Shown: positions 31,773 through 42,404 of the stretch, one piece after another | Numbering within the stretch: the stretch's first letter is position 1 | Layout of the letters: each line of letters opens with the position of its first letter | Assembly (NCBI RefSeq): GCF_029227915.1 | Contig: NC_079875.1 | Span: forward strand, 26,606,001-26,670,000 | From: Hydractinia symbiolongicarpus | Taxonomy: Eukaryota > Cnidaria > Hydrozoa > Anthoathecata > Hydractiniidae | Direction: 5' to 3' | Length of the DNA: 64,000 nt | The notes under the pieces: generated by a model | Told to the model about the DNA's origin: nothing | The model's database searches: none | The model's input: only the letters and a program-made list of their open reading frames with translations | Program-made: the position numbers and the translations under genes

Positions 31773-32090
31773 GCCCCGTTGGTCTAATGGCTACGACACT
31801 CATGCAAATGAGAGATCCGGTTCGAATCCTGGACGGGGCTAGGAAACACAATTATGCATCTAACAACGCCCAGGTAATCCGTCGGTATACCTTATGGAGA
31901 ACGAGTAAATTCGAGGTTTGGTGGGTTTCCCCCAACCAACATTTCCCCCGTGTTTTTTCCCTGATAAGATACAAAGTCAGGGAGCCAGGGGTCAAAATTG
32001 GACAATCAAGGGCGGCAATTGACTTTGCTTTTATTCAAATACCCCAAATACCCCAAATGTTGCCCATCGAACTCTTACTTGTAGATTAAT
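31773..32090 (+). mobile_element. tRNA-derived SINE with good acceptor stem
   Basis: The head GCCCCGT...ACGGGGC (31773-31839) pairs over seven bases. It has A-box-like TGGTCTAATGG and B-box GGTTCGAATCC. At 67 nt it is too short: the anticodon arm closes CTCAT/ATGAG around only four bases, so it is not a working tRNA. A ~250-base body follows, rich in CCCCAA and CCCCC words (GGTTTCCCCCAACCAAC, ATACCCCAAATACCCCAA), and ends near GTAGATTAATTTG. Confidence 0.65.
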
Positions 32091-32179
32091 TTGTATTTAA
32101 TTTGAAATTCCCGGACTATATATACCTTAGAAATATTGAGTATACGTAATCTTTGATTTGTAGGGGGAGAGTTTCTATT

Positions 32180-32567
32180 AAGGTGCCTGCCCCTGCCTTG
32201 CCGTTGCCTTGCCAGCACTTACCGTGCCTTTGCCTACCCTTCCTATACCTTTTCTCCTGCCTGCCCACTATGCCCTTGCCTGTGCCTCCCATGCCTTGCC
32301 TACCCCTGCCTTGCTGATTCCTCTTCCTGTTCCCTTGCCTGCCTTGCCAGCACTGACCATGCCTTTCTTTACCTGCCCTTCCTATGCCTTTTCTGGTGCC
32401 TGCCTACTAAGTCCTTGCCTGTGCCTCTCATGTCTGTGCCTCCCATGCCTTGCCTACCCCTGCCTTCCTGATTCCTTTTCCTGTTTCCTTGCCTGCCTTT
32501 GCCCTTTCCTTTCCTTGCCGTGCTTAATGCCTTTGCCTTGGCAACCTCTCCGCAACACTTTCTATAC
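32180..32567. repeat. TGCCT-rich satellite, copy 1
   Basis: Almost pure variations of TGCCT, CTTGCC and CCTGCC. Its last ~190 bases, ending TTTGCCTTGGCAACCTCTCC and GCAACACTTTCTATA, are repeated at about 34275-34466. The long Pro/Leu/Cys-rich open frame across it is a by-product of the satellite. Confidence 0.85.
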
Positions 32568-33130
32568 TGGTTGCGGAGCGTAGCGGAGCCCATTTTCTCA
32601 TTGCGGAGAGTAGCGGAGGGCGCGTCAGCGCCCGGAGCCCATTTCCTCATTGCGGAGCAAAGCGTAGTGAGCGCCAGCGAACGGAGCGTAGCGGAGCTAT
32701 TTTCCTCGTTCCCATAAATATATTAGAGCGTGACATATTTCCGTGATTTTCTCCCAGTACATCAAAAATTTAAAACGTCCGATTTTTGACTCACTTGCCC
32801 AACTCTTTTTAATGGTCATTTCTTCAAAATGTTCTGTTAAAACCTGGTTGGTCGAGACCACGCCGTTTCCAGTTGAGATCAGGTCGGCATAGAGCTTTTG
32901 CCATGGTCACTTTTACTAACATCACGTGACCTTTTCTAAGATACTTAGCGCTTCAAACGGAAATTGCGTTGATAGCCATATTGGCTTGTTGGTCGCAATG
33001 GACAAAAGTTCATTTTCAAGAAACGAAGAAAAGGTATGTTTAGCTAGCTGATATATCACTATATTTTTACATGTAATGATCCCCTTCTTAGCATTTCTCA
33101 CACCTAAAGCTAGCTAGCATAAAACTGCAG
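32568..33130 (+). repeat. dispersed ~550-bp repeat, copy 2
   Basis: It starts with several GCGGAG-type words (GCGGAGCGTAGCGGAGCCCA, GAGGGCGCGTCAGCGCCCGG, GTAGTGAGCGCCAGCGAACG). It carries all the landmarks of the copy at 30190-30790. This copy also contains ATGGACAAAAGTTCATTTTC followed by AAG|GTATGT. That would be a 12-codon first coding exon with a good donor, so the repeat may include the 5' end of a multicopy gene. Confidence 0.7.
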
Positions 33131-34270
33131 ACTTAGCTGCAATAATAATAGAACTTAGATAGCAAACTATATAACTACCTATAGCTACTTCTTGTTTGCT
33201 CTTTTTATGTTAACTAGCTAGCATAAAAAAAGAGCAAACAGTGCCATATAGCTAGCATAATACACTAGCTACACAGCTAGCATAAAATTAACTACTTACA
33301 TGGGTTAAAACTACCAATGTAGCTAACATAAAATTCGCTATTTTTGCTAGCATAAAATCAGCTACATATCACCATAGAAAAGTTGTTTTAAACATATTTT
33401 CTAACTAGCTAGCTAACTAGCTATATATATACTACACAGTGAGTGAGATAATTCTACTCTTTAGAAATGTCCCATCACATAGATTGTTCTAGCTAAAATC
33501 ATCCACAAAATTTCTCGTCTGTACTGGCAATTTTATTCCAAAAACCAAGAACTAAAAAGTTTAGAAAGTCGAACTTAGAAAGAAGAACGTAGCTAGCTAG
33601 ATATTTTGCAGATAGTATGTTCATGAAGGTATGTCACGTGTAACTGTTTACCTTGCTGAGCCACAAAGGTCAGTGTTTAACATGAGGGGGAATGGAGAGC
33701 CATATTGGACGATTGTAGTTATATATATATTGTACGCACGTCCAGGAAATGTTTCATCAAATCGAAGATGAAACCGTTTGATCGATTACCATGAGGCACG
33801 TGGGAACTTTGTTTTTTATACGAATTATTGTACAATTCAACCGAAAGTGGCATCTAAAATTTTTCGCTTGCGAACCTAGGGAACTCAGTTCCACGCTCCG
33901 CAACACTTTCTATATTGATTAGTAAAATCTTTTTTATGCAGTGGAGAGATTAGTGTTATAGCAATCTAGAAGATAAGATTTGCAGATTTTTTTTAGTTAT
34001 TTTAGAGTGAGAGAGGCTAGGTCGTATTGGTGAAAGTGTTGTTGGATATTGTTCCAATTAATAATAGATTGGTAACGGATAGATTTGAGACCAAATGAGG
34101 TAGTCCTAACAGAAGGTCTAGCTAGAAGTTTAATGGATTTACTTTACCTGGAGAATGCAGACTTATAATACTAAAAGTTAAAATAATGTTGAGAAATTTT
34201 ATAAGATCTGAAAGAGTAAGAATATTAAGATTAAGAAAAATAGGATTTGATGGTGAGTTAAAATTAGAAA
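33131..34270. repeat. AGCTAGC-rich tract and spacer
   Basis: From 33140 to 33430 the words AGCTAGCATAAAA, AGCTAACATAAAA and TAACTAGCTAGCTA recur at short, irregular intervals. The tract may be a degenerate minisatellite built on the palindrome GCTAGC. The rest is AT-rich with no gene. CTCCGCAACACTTTCTATATTGATTA at 33894-33919 repeats the border of the TGCCT satellites. Confidence 0.55.
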
Positions 34271-34466
34271 AACTACCCTTCCTATGCCTTTTCTGGTGCC
34301 TGCCTACATGTCCTTGCTTGTGCCTCCCATGCCTGTGGCTCCCGTGCCTTGCCTACCCCTGCCTTTCTGATTCCTCTTCCTGTTTCCTTGCCTGTCTTTG
34401 CCCTTTCCTTGCCGTGCTTAATGCCTTTGCCTTGGCAACCTCTCCGCAACACTTTCTATATTGATT
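34271..34466. repeat. TGCCT-rich satellite, copy 2
   Basis: It repeats the last ~190 bases of the first satellite block in the same orientation, including the CCTTCCTATGCCTTTTCTGG start and the TTGCCTTGGCAACCTCTCCG end, with a few differences. Confidence 0.8.
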
Positions 34467-35034
34467 AAAACCGGTTTCCCTAAAATTAATTGAATTTTGA
34501 AATATTTTCTAACATACTTTAATTCCTACCAACCCGAATTTTATAAGTTTCACACTTTTTTTGTAAAAATTCATTTTCTAAGGTAAATTTTGCAAATAAG
34601 TACCCTTCAGGTTATCAACTGTAAAATATTTTTCCCAAGATCCTCATCGTGAGGCTTTTAGTATGTTAATGTACATAAATTTCGGTTGTAACGGTACCAA
34701 ATAAGCTAGTCCGTAAATTTTTGCTAGGTCTACATTTAATTTAGCCACACTATAACAAGACATTATTGGCGCAATACTTTAGCAAACGTTTTGCTACACG
34801 ATTATGTCTATTGCCACCAATTTTACGAAGCTAGCAGAAGCGCCAGCAATAATGCTATTCGTCTCAAAGGGGGGTTTACATTAAGTAAGTGAGTAATATA
34901 TTTTCTCTTTTATAATGTACAGATGGCGTAAAAAATGTATACACAAAAACAACCATTATGTATGGCTTTCTGGTTATACACATAAATATAGTTACAAAAC
35001 TAATTATTTAATATGCTTAAAATATATAAATATA
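34467..35034. other. non-coding spacer
   Basis: AT-rich stretch between satellite and LTR element; nothing recognised. Confidence 0.5.
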
Positions 35035-35039
35035 ATATT
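35035..35039 (+). other. target-site duplication, left
   Basis: ATATT directly before the left LTR equals ATATT directly after the right LTR (42405-42409). Confidence 0.85.
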
Positions 35040-35591
35040 TGTTGAGTCAGCTCTATGTTAAAATTTGTCTTTATGTTTTGTCTGCCATGTTTGTTCTGTA
35101 ATTTATTTAACTATTGTGTTGTCAAGTGTAGTTACCCAAGTGTATTTAGTGTAAAAATTTAATCACCTGTTTGTGTCCTTGTGTTAATTAAATGTCAATT
35201 TGTGCAATGTTATAAAATTTAATTGTAAAGTATACTCTATAGGGAATTTATATTTATTTATTTAAAAGCAGATTTTTCAGTTCACTTGTTCACTTGAAGT
35301 CACTGAGGTGATCACATCTTTTTCAATGTCAAGAAAAGTTTAAATAATCTTTCACAAATTCAATTTTTTTTTCAGCAAGTCTATTTAAATTCTAATCAAG
35401 TTTATTTTTCAAAGCTCTTACACTTGGCAAGCTGGTAAGCATTATATAGTTTATAATATTTGTTATATTTCCTTAGTCATTTTTTTGAATATTCACTAGA
35501 TACATTTTTCTTATATATTGTAGTTTGAACACGTCGTTACAAGCATCAAGAGTGTGAGCGAAACTTGTCTTTTTTTTTGGTTAACCCTACA
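35040..35591 (+). repeat. left LTR of BEL/Pao element
   Basis: 552 bp from TGTTGAGTCAGC to GGTTAACCCTACA, with the standard TG...CA ends. It matches the right LTR (41904-42404) except for two substitutions that I found and a ~51-bp stretch after CCTTGTGTT that the right LTR lacks. Both LTRs drive and terminate transcription of the element. Confidence 0.93.
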
Positions 35592-35617
35592 TTCAAACAG
35601 CAGGCGATTGTTTGTTA

Positions 35618-36938
35618 ATGAGGCGTAGTGAAAGGATCGCCGATAAAGTTCGTATTGACTACAAATCATTACATGCTACTGGAGCTATAAATCAAATTTC
35701 TTCTCAAGTTCAAGATACTCCAGTAGATGGAAAAATTATAGTAATGGCATCCGAAGACACTAGTATCAGCAAAAAACTCAGACCCAGTTATTCAACTATC
35801 AATCGATGAATCAATACTAGCTGATGACATTGACGATTTTGTGGATGAAAACCAGTCAGGATATTATGGCGAATCAATTGAAGATATAGATTCGAATATC
35901 AAGCAAATGGAAAATTTACGCACCCAGTATAGGCGAAAACACAGGGAGCTATCAGCAAACTTAAAGGAACTTTACGAAGGAACGTATGGTAAATCATATA
36001 CTCTCAAAATCGAAAGCATGAAGAGTTTCGTTATGATGAAGAGAGAGCGTCGACAGAGATTACGAGAAAGACAAAATCTTGGCGACATAGAATCATCAGA
36101 AAGAAAAATGAAATTCCTTGTCAATGAAATCATTCAGTTAATTTCGTATTTACAGGAATCTTTCACATCATCCCTGTCCACCTTGGATGATAAGGAAATC
36201 AAAAAGAGAAAAGAGGATTTGCCGGAGCAGTTAAGCCAGATGGAAACATTAAGAAAATCCTTTAAAGAAATGATCGAAACCGCGAAAAGGAAGGATGAAG
36301 GTAATTTAGATGATCTAAATAAAAGGTATGACAAACTTGTTGATCTCAAAAACTGTTACATCAAAACCCTTGATCAGGAATATCAGGATAGGGAACTTTC
36401 AAAAGTGGAGAAGTTTAACTCATCAACTTTGAATATAAAATTACCTATATTTAAAGGTTATGGCAGTGTTTGTGATATATATACATTTCAAACTGACTTC
36501 GAAAAATTGTACCTAAGATCCACACCTAATGCTGTTCTACCAGATCTTCTGAAGAATAATTTTTTAGAACACCCAGCGTTGACACTGGTGAGAAATGTAA
36601 CCAATATCAATGAGATCTGGAGGAGACTTAAAGATGCATATGGAGATCAGAAAACGCTATTATCAAAGAAATTGGCAGAGTTGAATAAAACTGAACTGAA
36701 GCACAAGGATCCAGAAAAGGTGGTTGAAGGACTTAGCCACATTGTCAACATCATGAAGGATCTGATACACTTAGCGAAGTGTCACAGAATTGAAAATGAG
36801 TTATTCTATGGTGATGGTCTGGAAAGGATCTATAAATTGATCGGTGATAACAGAGTGACAAGGTGGTTGGCTGCTAGTTGTGATGATGATTCAGTAGGAG
36901 AAAGTAAGTGGCATAAACTCATCACATTCTTGGAATAA
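35618..36938 (+). CDS. BEL/Pao gag region, frameshift and stop
   Basis: The reading opens at ATG 35618 (RRSERIADKVRIDY). It shifts by one base in an A-run near 35768-35773 and continues as a charged coiled-coil gag (NIKQMENLRTQYRRKHREL and onward) with a Met at 35841. Conserved BEL gag features follow: LPIFKGYG, FQTDFEKLY, LPDLLKNNFLEHPAL, NEIWRRLKDAYGD. A TAA at 36936-36938 stops it directly after ITFLE. Beyond the stop the same frame continues with EIKVYQQKALL and on into the zinc-knuckle region. So one frameshift and one nonsense codon interrupt what is normally one long gag-pol frame. A genuine stop between gag and pol is the alternative. Confidence 0.82.
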
Positions 36939-37112
36939 GAAATCAAAGTTTATCAACAGAAAGCCCTACTTCAAAATACCACACTAGAACCAAGAAAAGT
37001 TCCATCAAAATATGGTAACCGACAGTCGCATTATACTGGAAAGAATGATCAAGATCTCACCGATTTTAATGAGGTACCAAATTCTTGTTTTATCTGTAAT
37101 CAACCTGATCAT

Positions 37113-40100
37113 GTGATGACCAATGGTCCCGGAGGCACAAAAATTGTACAGTATTTTGTTTGTGAACGCTTTGTCAATATGTCACCAGCTGAACGATTTT
37201 CAGTGCTGAGATCTAAAGGCCTCTGTTTTCAGTGTCTTTTTCCAGGTGCAACAATGAATAGAGGCAAACACAAAGAAGGTCATTGTCAAAGGGACTTTAT
37301 TTGTAAGCATCCTTCGCATGATAAGTACCCAAGAAAGAAACATATTCTTGTGTGTGAAGAACACAAGGACAACGAAGAAAATCAAGACGTACTCGACATC
37401 TACAAAACCAGATGTATTTTGAGACGATATCAAGTTGAATTACCTTCTTATGCAAAGGATATCAAATTGTCACACCATGTTGAAGCAACCAAAAGCTCTA
37501 GCTATAAATCAACGTTAATCAACGAAAAGGAAGACAATAAAGCAATCTATATGCTACAAACAATCGAGATTGATAATCACCAATACTCGATGTTCTACGA
37601 TACAGGATGTGGTGATTTTATAAGCAGACTCAATGCTGTTCATAAGCTTGGGCAACGTGCAGTTCAAGAGTGTACTGGACCGATAACCCTTGGTGGAGTC
37701 GGAGGTATCACGACAAAAACACCTCATGGAATATATAGTGTCAGACTGCCACTTGCTAATGGAGGAGATGCTGTGATGTCAGGATTATGCATGGAACAAG
37801 TAACAGCAACGTTCCCAAAATACCCACTTGGTGGAAGAGTAGAGTCTGATATTAAAGAATCATACCGTCAATCAGGAAATGATGTAAGAAACTTACCTTC
37901 TTTGTTACCATTCGTCGGTGGAGAAACAGACTTCATGCTGGGAGTGAAATACCTACGATACTTTCCTGAAGCAGTATACCAGATGCCATCCGGGTTAACA
38001 ATTTATAAATCACATTTTAAAAATACTGATGGTAGTTATGGTGTGATTGGAGGGCCGCATGAAGTATTCACCCAAATTGAAAGGTATCACCATTTATCTT
38101 ATTGCAAATCCTTTCTATCAAATCAACATTGTCTTTTTAAGAATGGGTATCAAGTAAACCCAGATGTTTCCCTGTTAGGATATAAAAATGATTTATTTGA
38201 CATTTCAGTAAATGACGTTAATAACTTTGACTTTGAGAATAATCACCACACGTTTGTATCAAAAAACATCAAATCTTTTAATCAAGTGGAAGCTGCAGGG
38301 AGCGAAATAAATTACAGATGCATCAAATGTCGTACGTGTTCAACTTGCAAAAACCATGACCAAAATGAATCGTTGTCAATCAAGGAGGAAATAGAACAAG
38401 AGGTTATTAATAAATCTGTGCATGTTGATATCAAGAACTGCATTACGATCGCTAACCTTCCATTCATGCGAGACCCAAGTATCAATTTAAGTCCGAATCG
38501 ACACAAAGCTCTGAACGTATACTTCCAACAACTGAAACGATTGGAGAAAAATCAAGCAGATAAAGAATCAATTATAAAATCAGAGGCCAAACTTCACTCA
38601 CTTGGTTTTGTTGAATATGTTAAAAATCTACCAGCCAATATTCAAACATCACTTGCTAAAAATCAAATAAAAAACTACATTCCTTGGAGGGTGGCATGGA
38701 AAGATAATTCAACAACAACACCATGTCGCATTGTATACGATGCATCACAACCAACATCAACTGGATTCAGCCTTAACAGTATCCTTGCCAAAGGTCGAAA
38801 TAACATGAACAATCTTGTCGAAATCTTCATTCGATGGAGAATACACAAAGTTGGATTCCACACAGATATACAAAAAATGTATAATGCTGTCAAACTTCGT
38901 GAAGAGGACTGGTGCTATCAACGATACTTGTGGCAACAGCAGTTAGATCCAAATAAACCGCCGGAGGAAAAAGTTATCAAGACAATCATCTATGGTGTAA
39001 AATCATCTGGAAATCAGGCAGAACGTGGTCTACGAGAAACTGCCAAATTATTTCAAGAACCATACCCGGAGGTATATGAAACCGTCTGCAAAGACATATA
39101 CGTTGATGACTGTATGTCAGGCTGTCCAACAATGGATCAAACGTTACAAAGAGTAGATGAACTGGAACTAGTTCTAAATCGTGGTGGATTCACACTCAAA
39201 GGTGTCACAATATCTGGGAAGAAGCCACAAGAAAATTTATCAAGTGATGGACTCACGCTGTGTGTGGCTGGTCTTCTTTGGTATCCAAAGGTAGATGAAA
39301 TTTCCCTCGATATCAAAGATCTTAACTTTGCAAAGAAACATCGTGGTCGCAAAGTGAAGCAGATCACACAAATACCAGAGCAACTCACCAGACGGAATTG
39401 CGCATCGAAGGTGGCAGAAATCTTTGACATCTCAGGAATGTTAACTCCAATTACTGCCACGATGAAAATGGATCTGCACGAACTTGTGAAACGCTTCTTG
39501 GATTGGGATGACATAATTCCCGATTCCTTGAGATCAATTTGGATATCACACTTTCAAATGATGGATGAAATAAAAAACATCCGATTTCAACGAGCAGTTG
39601 TTCCAGATGATGCGGAAAGCCTTGACGCATCCACATTAGATTTTGGAGATGCCAGCCAATCACTGGTTTGTGTTGCCATCTACATTCGATTCAAAAGAAA
39701 AAGTAAAGGATTTTCTTCTCAACTCATTTTTGCAAAATCTCGCTTAATTCCAGACGGTATGTCACAGCCTCGAGCAGAGTTATTCGCAGCTATTGTCAAC
39801 ACACATTGTGGTGAAGTGGTAAGAAGATCTCTTCATAAGATCCACAAGAAAGCCATCAAATTCACAGATAGCCAAATTGTCCTGTACTGGTTAGCGAATG
39901 AAAATCGAGCTCTAAAGCAATACGTAAGAAATCGAGTTATAGAAATTCAAAGATTCACATCTATTGATCAATGGAGATATGTCAGATCAGAAGATATGAT
40001 TGCAGATATTGGTACCCGAAGATGTATTTCCATTAGCAATGTTCTAACTGAATCTGTTTGGTGTAGAGGTTTCGAGTGGATGAGAGGTGAAGAGTCCAAT

Positions 40101-41876
40101 TTTCCAATGATGGATGCTAAGGAAATTGTTCTAAATAACCAAAATCTTCAATTGATTAAACGTGAAACTCCACCAAAATACGAACCAGAGCCACAAACCA
40201 CATACCTAGCTCTTGATTCTACCATCACAAAAGAAATATCTGACAGATATCAATTTTCGAAATACCTTATCGATCCCAACAGACATCGCTGGAAAGTAGT
40301 GGTAAGAATCCTCGCCATTGTTTTTAGATTTATACGAAATTGTCGTATAAAAAATTTAAACAAGATTTCATCAAATCAATCATCAAAAATCAAAAATATC
40401 GTTGTGCTGTCAGATGTGGAGATAAAAGACGCAGAAAACTATTTCCACAAGAAGGCAACAATGGAAATTAAACAATTCCTGAAGTCAAATCAATATGAAA
40501 AAATCAGTCACGAAAAGGATGGAATTCTCCTTTACTCTGGAAGGATTCTTCCGACAGATGAAGTTACGATTGTTGGACAAGCAACAAAAGTTATGAAGGA
40601 CCTGTCATCAACAACATTTTGTGTCCCAGTGGTCGACCGACATTCACCGATAGCATACAGTGTTGTAAACGATATTCACTGGCATGACAAAACTGTACGT
40701 CATTCAGGGGTCGAGACAACATGGAGATATGTATTAAAGCAGATTTACATCATTGAAGGAAGATCATTGGTAAAAAAGGTGAAAGCTGCTTGCGCAAGAT
40801 GCAGGTACTTGGAGAAAAGGACATTGGAAGTGGTAATGGGACCTGTATCAAAACACAATCTAACTATTGCACCTGTGTTTTATATTACGCAGCTTGATCT
40901 TTCAGGTCCATTTCTTTCATACTCGATGCATCATCGACGAACCACTGTCAAAATATGGTTGATAGTTTTTTGCTGTACAACAACATCAACGGTTAATATC
41001 AAGGTGATGGAAGATTACAGCACTTCTGCATTTCTACAAGCCTTCACAAGATTTGCATGTGAAGTCGGTTATCCAAAAGTACTCCTTCCAGATGAAGGCA
41101 GTCAGTTAATGAAAGGTTGCGAATCAATGCGATTGGATTTTGTCAACATTAAATATCAACTTCATCAAAACGAGGCAGTCGAATTTAAAGTATGCCCTGT
41201 TGGTGCTCATAGCATGCATGGTAAAGTCGAACGTAAGATTCGTCAAATAAAAGTTTCACTTGAGAAGAATTTACATAATTCAAGATTGTCGATTATTCAA
41301 TGGGAAACAATAGCATCGTCCATCGCCAACAGTATTAACAACCTACCTTTGGCTCTTGGAAACAACAAATCCAATTTTGAAGCCATGGATCTGATAACCC
41401 CTAATCGTTTAAGATTAGGTCGAAATAACGAACGAAGTCCGATTGGAAGTATGAAAGTAGTTAACGATTACGATAAAATTCTGAGAACGAATAAGAAGAT
41501 ATTCGATACATGGTATGAAAATTGGTTAATTTCGCATGTTCCCAAATTAATGGATCATCCGAAATGGTTCAGATCGGATGTGGATGTTCAAGAAGGCGAC
41601 GTAGTTTTATTTTTAAAACAAGAATCAATGTTAAGTTCGAATTATCAATTTGGTATGATCAAGTCGGTCGATTATGGTCGAGACGATAAAATTAGACGAG
41701 TTCTTGTTAAATATCGAAATAACAATGAAAACGTTGACCGCGAAACCCATCGCTCAGTTAGAAACTTGATTGTTATTCATCGAATTGACGAATTGAATTT
41801 GTACGAGGAACTATACAAAGCTGCACAGTATTGCGATTCCAAGTTTCTTAATGACTCAAGTTATTGTTCAAAATAA
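37113..41876 (+). CDS. BEL/Pao pol: PR, RT, RNase H, integrase
   Basis: A 1587-codon open frame. In order: Cys/His knuckles (CFQCLFPGA...HKEGHC...C), aspartic protease (Asp163 in YDTGCGD), reverse transcriptase (FHTDIQKMYNAVKL; IYVDDCMSG, Asp665 and Asp666), RNase H (FTDSQIVLYWL, near 919) and integrase. The integrase has an HHCC zinc domain (HWHDKTVRHSG ... CARC), catalytic Asp1262 (QLDLSG), Asp1327 (LPDEGSQ) and Glu1373 (GKVERKIR), and the BEL-type C-terminal domain (VQEGDVVLFL, RSVRNLIVIHR). Domain order and motifs fit BEL/Pao, which has RT before integrase and no separate env here. All catalytic residues are kept. The first Met here is only the first in the open part; the natural frame is continuous with gag across the TAA. 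Confidence 0.92.
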   Translation: MMTNGPGGTKIVQYFVCERFVNMSPAERFSVLRSKGLCFQCLFPGATMNRGKHKEGHCQRDFICKHPSHDKYPRKKHILVCEEHKDNEENQDVLDIYKTRCILRRYQVELPSYAKDIKLSHHVEATKSSSYKSTLINEKEDNKAIYMLQTIEIDNHQYSMFYDTGCGDFISRLNAVHKLGQRAVQECTGPITLGGVGGITTKTPHGIYSVRLPLANGGDAVMSGLCMEQVTATFPKYPLGGRVESDIKESYRQSGNDVRNLPSLLPFVGGETDFMLGVKYLRYFPEAVYQMPSGLTIYKSHFKNTDGSYGVIGGPHEVFTQIERYHHLSYCKSFLSNQHCLFKNGYQVNPDVSLLGYKNDLFDISVNDVNNFDFENNHHTFVSKNIKSFNQVEAAGSEINYRCIKCRTCSTCKNHDQNESLSIKEEIEQEVINKSVHVDIKNCITIANLPFMRDPSINLSPNRHKALNVYFQQLKRLEKNQADKESIIKSEAKLHSLGFVEYVKNLPANIQTSLAKNQIKNYIPWRVAWKDNSTTTPCRIVYDASQPTSTGFSLNSILAKGRNNMNNLVEIFIRWRIHKVGFHTDIQKMYNAVKLREEDWCYQRYLWQQQLDPNKPPEEKVIKTIIYGVKSSGNQAERGLRETAKLFQEPYPEVYETVCKDIYVDDCMSGCPTMDQTLQRVDELELVLNRGGFTLKGVTISGKKPQENLSSDGLTLCVAGLLWYPKVDEISLDIKDLNFAKKHRGRKVKQITQIPEQLTRRNCASKVAEIFDISGMLTPITATMKMDLHELVKRFLDWDDIIPDSLRSIWISHFQMMDEIKNIRFQRAVVPDDAESLDASTLDFGDASQSLVCVAIYIRFKRKSKGFSSQLIFAKSRLIPDGMSQPRAELFAAIVNTHCGEVVRRSLHKIHKKAIKFTDSQIVLYWLANENRALKQYVRNRVIEIQRFTSIDQWRYVRSEDMIADIGTRRCISISNVLTESVWCRGFEWMRGEESNFPMMDAKEIVLNNQNLQLIKRETPPKYEPEPQTTYLALDSTITKEISDRYQFSKYLIDPNRHRWKVVVRILAIVFRFIRNCRIKNLNKISSNQSSKIKNIVVLSDVEIKDAENYFHKKATMEIKQFLKSNQYEKISHEKDGILLYSGRILPTDEVTIVGQATKVMKDLSSTTFCVPVVDRHSPIAYSVVNDIHWHDKTVRHSGVETTWRYVLKQIYIIEGRSLVKKVKAACARCRYLEKRTLEVVMGPVSKHNLTIAPVFYITQLDLSGPFLSYSMHHRRTTVKIWLIVFCCTTTSTVNIKVMEDYSTSAFLQAFTRFACEVGYPKVLLPDEGSQLMKGCESMRLDFVNIKYQLHQNEAVEFKVCPVGAHSMHGKVERKIRQIKVSLEKNLHNSRLSIIQWETIASSIANSINNLPLALGNNKSNFEAMDLITPNRLRLGRNNERSPIGSMKVVNDYDKILRTNKKIFDTWYENWLISHVPKLMDHPKWFRSDVDVQEGDVVLFLKQESMLSSNYQFGMIKSVDYGRDDKIRRVLVKYRNNNENVDRETHRSVRNLIVIHRIDELNLYEELYKAAQYCDSKFLNDSSYCSK

Positions 41877-41903
41877 AGTACAAATTTTATCATCGTTGGG
41901 GAG

Positions 41904-42404
41904 TGTTGAGTCAGCTCTATGTTAAAATTTGTCTTTATGTTTTGTCTGCCATGTTTGTTCTGTAATTTATTTAACTATTGTGTTGTCAAGTGTAGTTACC
42001 CAAGTGTATTTAGTGTAAAAATTTAATCACCTGTTTGTGTCCTTGTGTTCTATAGGGAATTTATATTTATTTATTTAAAAGCAGATTTTTCAGTTCACTT
42101 GTTCACTTGAAGTCACTGAGGTGATCACATCTTTTTCAATGCCAAGAAAAGTTTAAATAATCTTTCACAAATTCAATTTTTTTTTCAGCAAGTCTATTTA
42201 AATTCTAATCAAGTTTATTTTTCAAAGCTCTTACACTTGGCAAGCTGGTAAGCATTATATAGTTTATAATATTTGTTATATTTCCTTAGTCATTTTTTTG
42301 AATATTCACTAGATACATTTTTCTTATATATTGTAGTTTGAACACGTTGTTACAAGCATCAAGAGTGTGAGCGAAACTTGTCTTTTTTTTTGGTTAACCC
42401 TACA
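41904..42404 (+). repeat. right LTR of BEL/Pao element
   Basis: 501 bp, TG...CA. It differs from the left LTR at GCCAAG for GTCAAG and ACGTTG for ACGTCG, and by a missing ~51 bp between CCTTGTGTT and CTATAGGG. The element stop codon lies 28 bases upstream. Confidence 0.93.

Noticed and set aside
31773-31839. Functional tRNA gene
   Set aside because: The acceptor stem is perfect, but the molecule is 67 nt with a four-base anticodon loop and a T-stem mismatch.
32209-32717. Open frames over the TGCCT satellite (Pro/Leu/Cys-rich) and its antisense
   Set aside because: Translation of a simple satellite; no start context, domain or splice signals.
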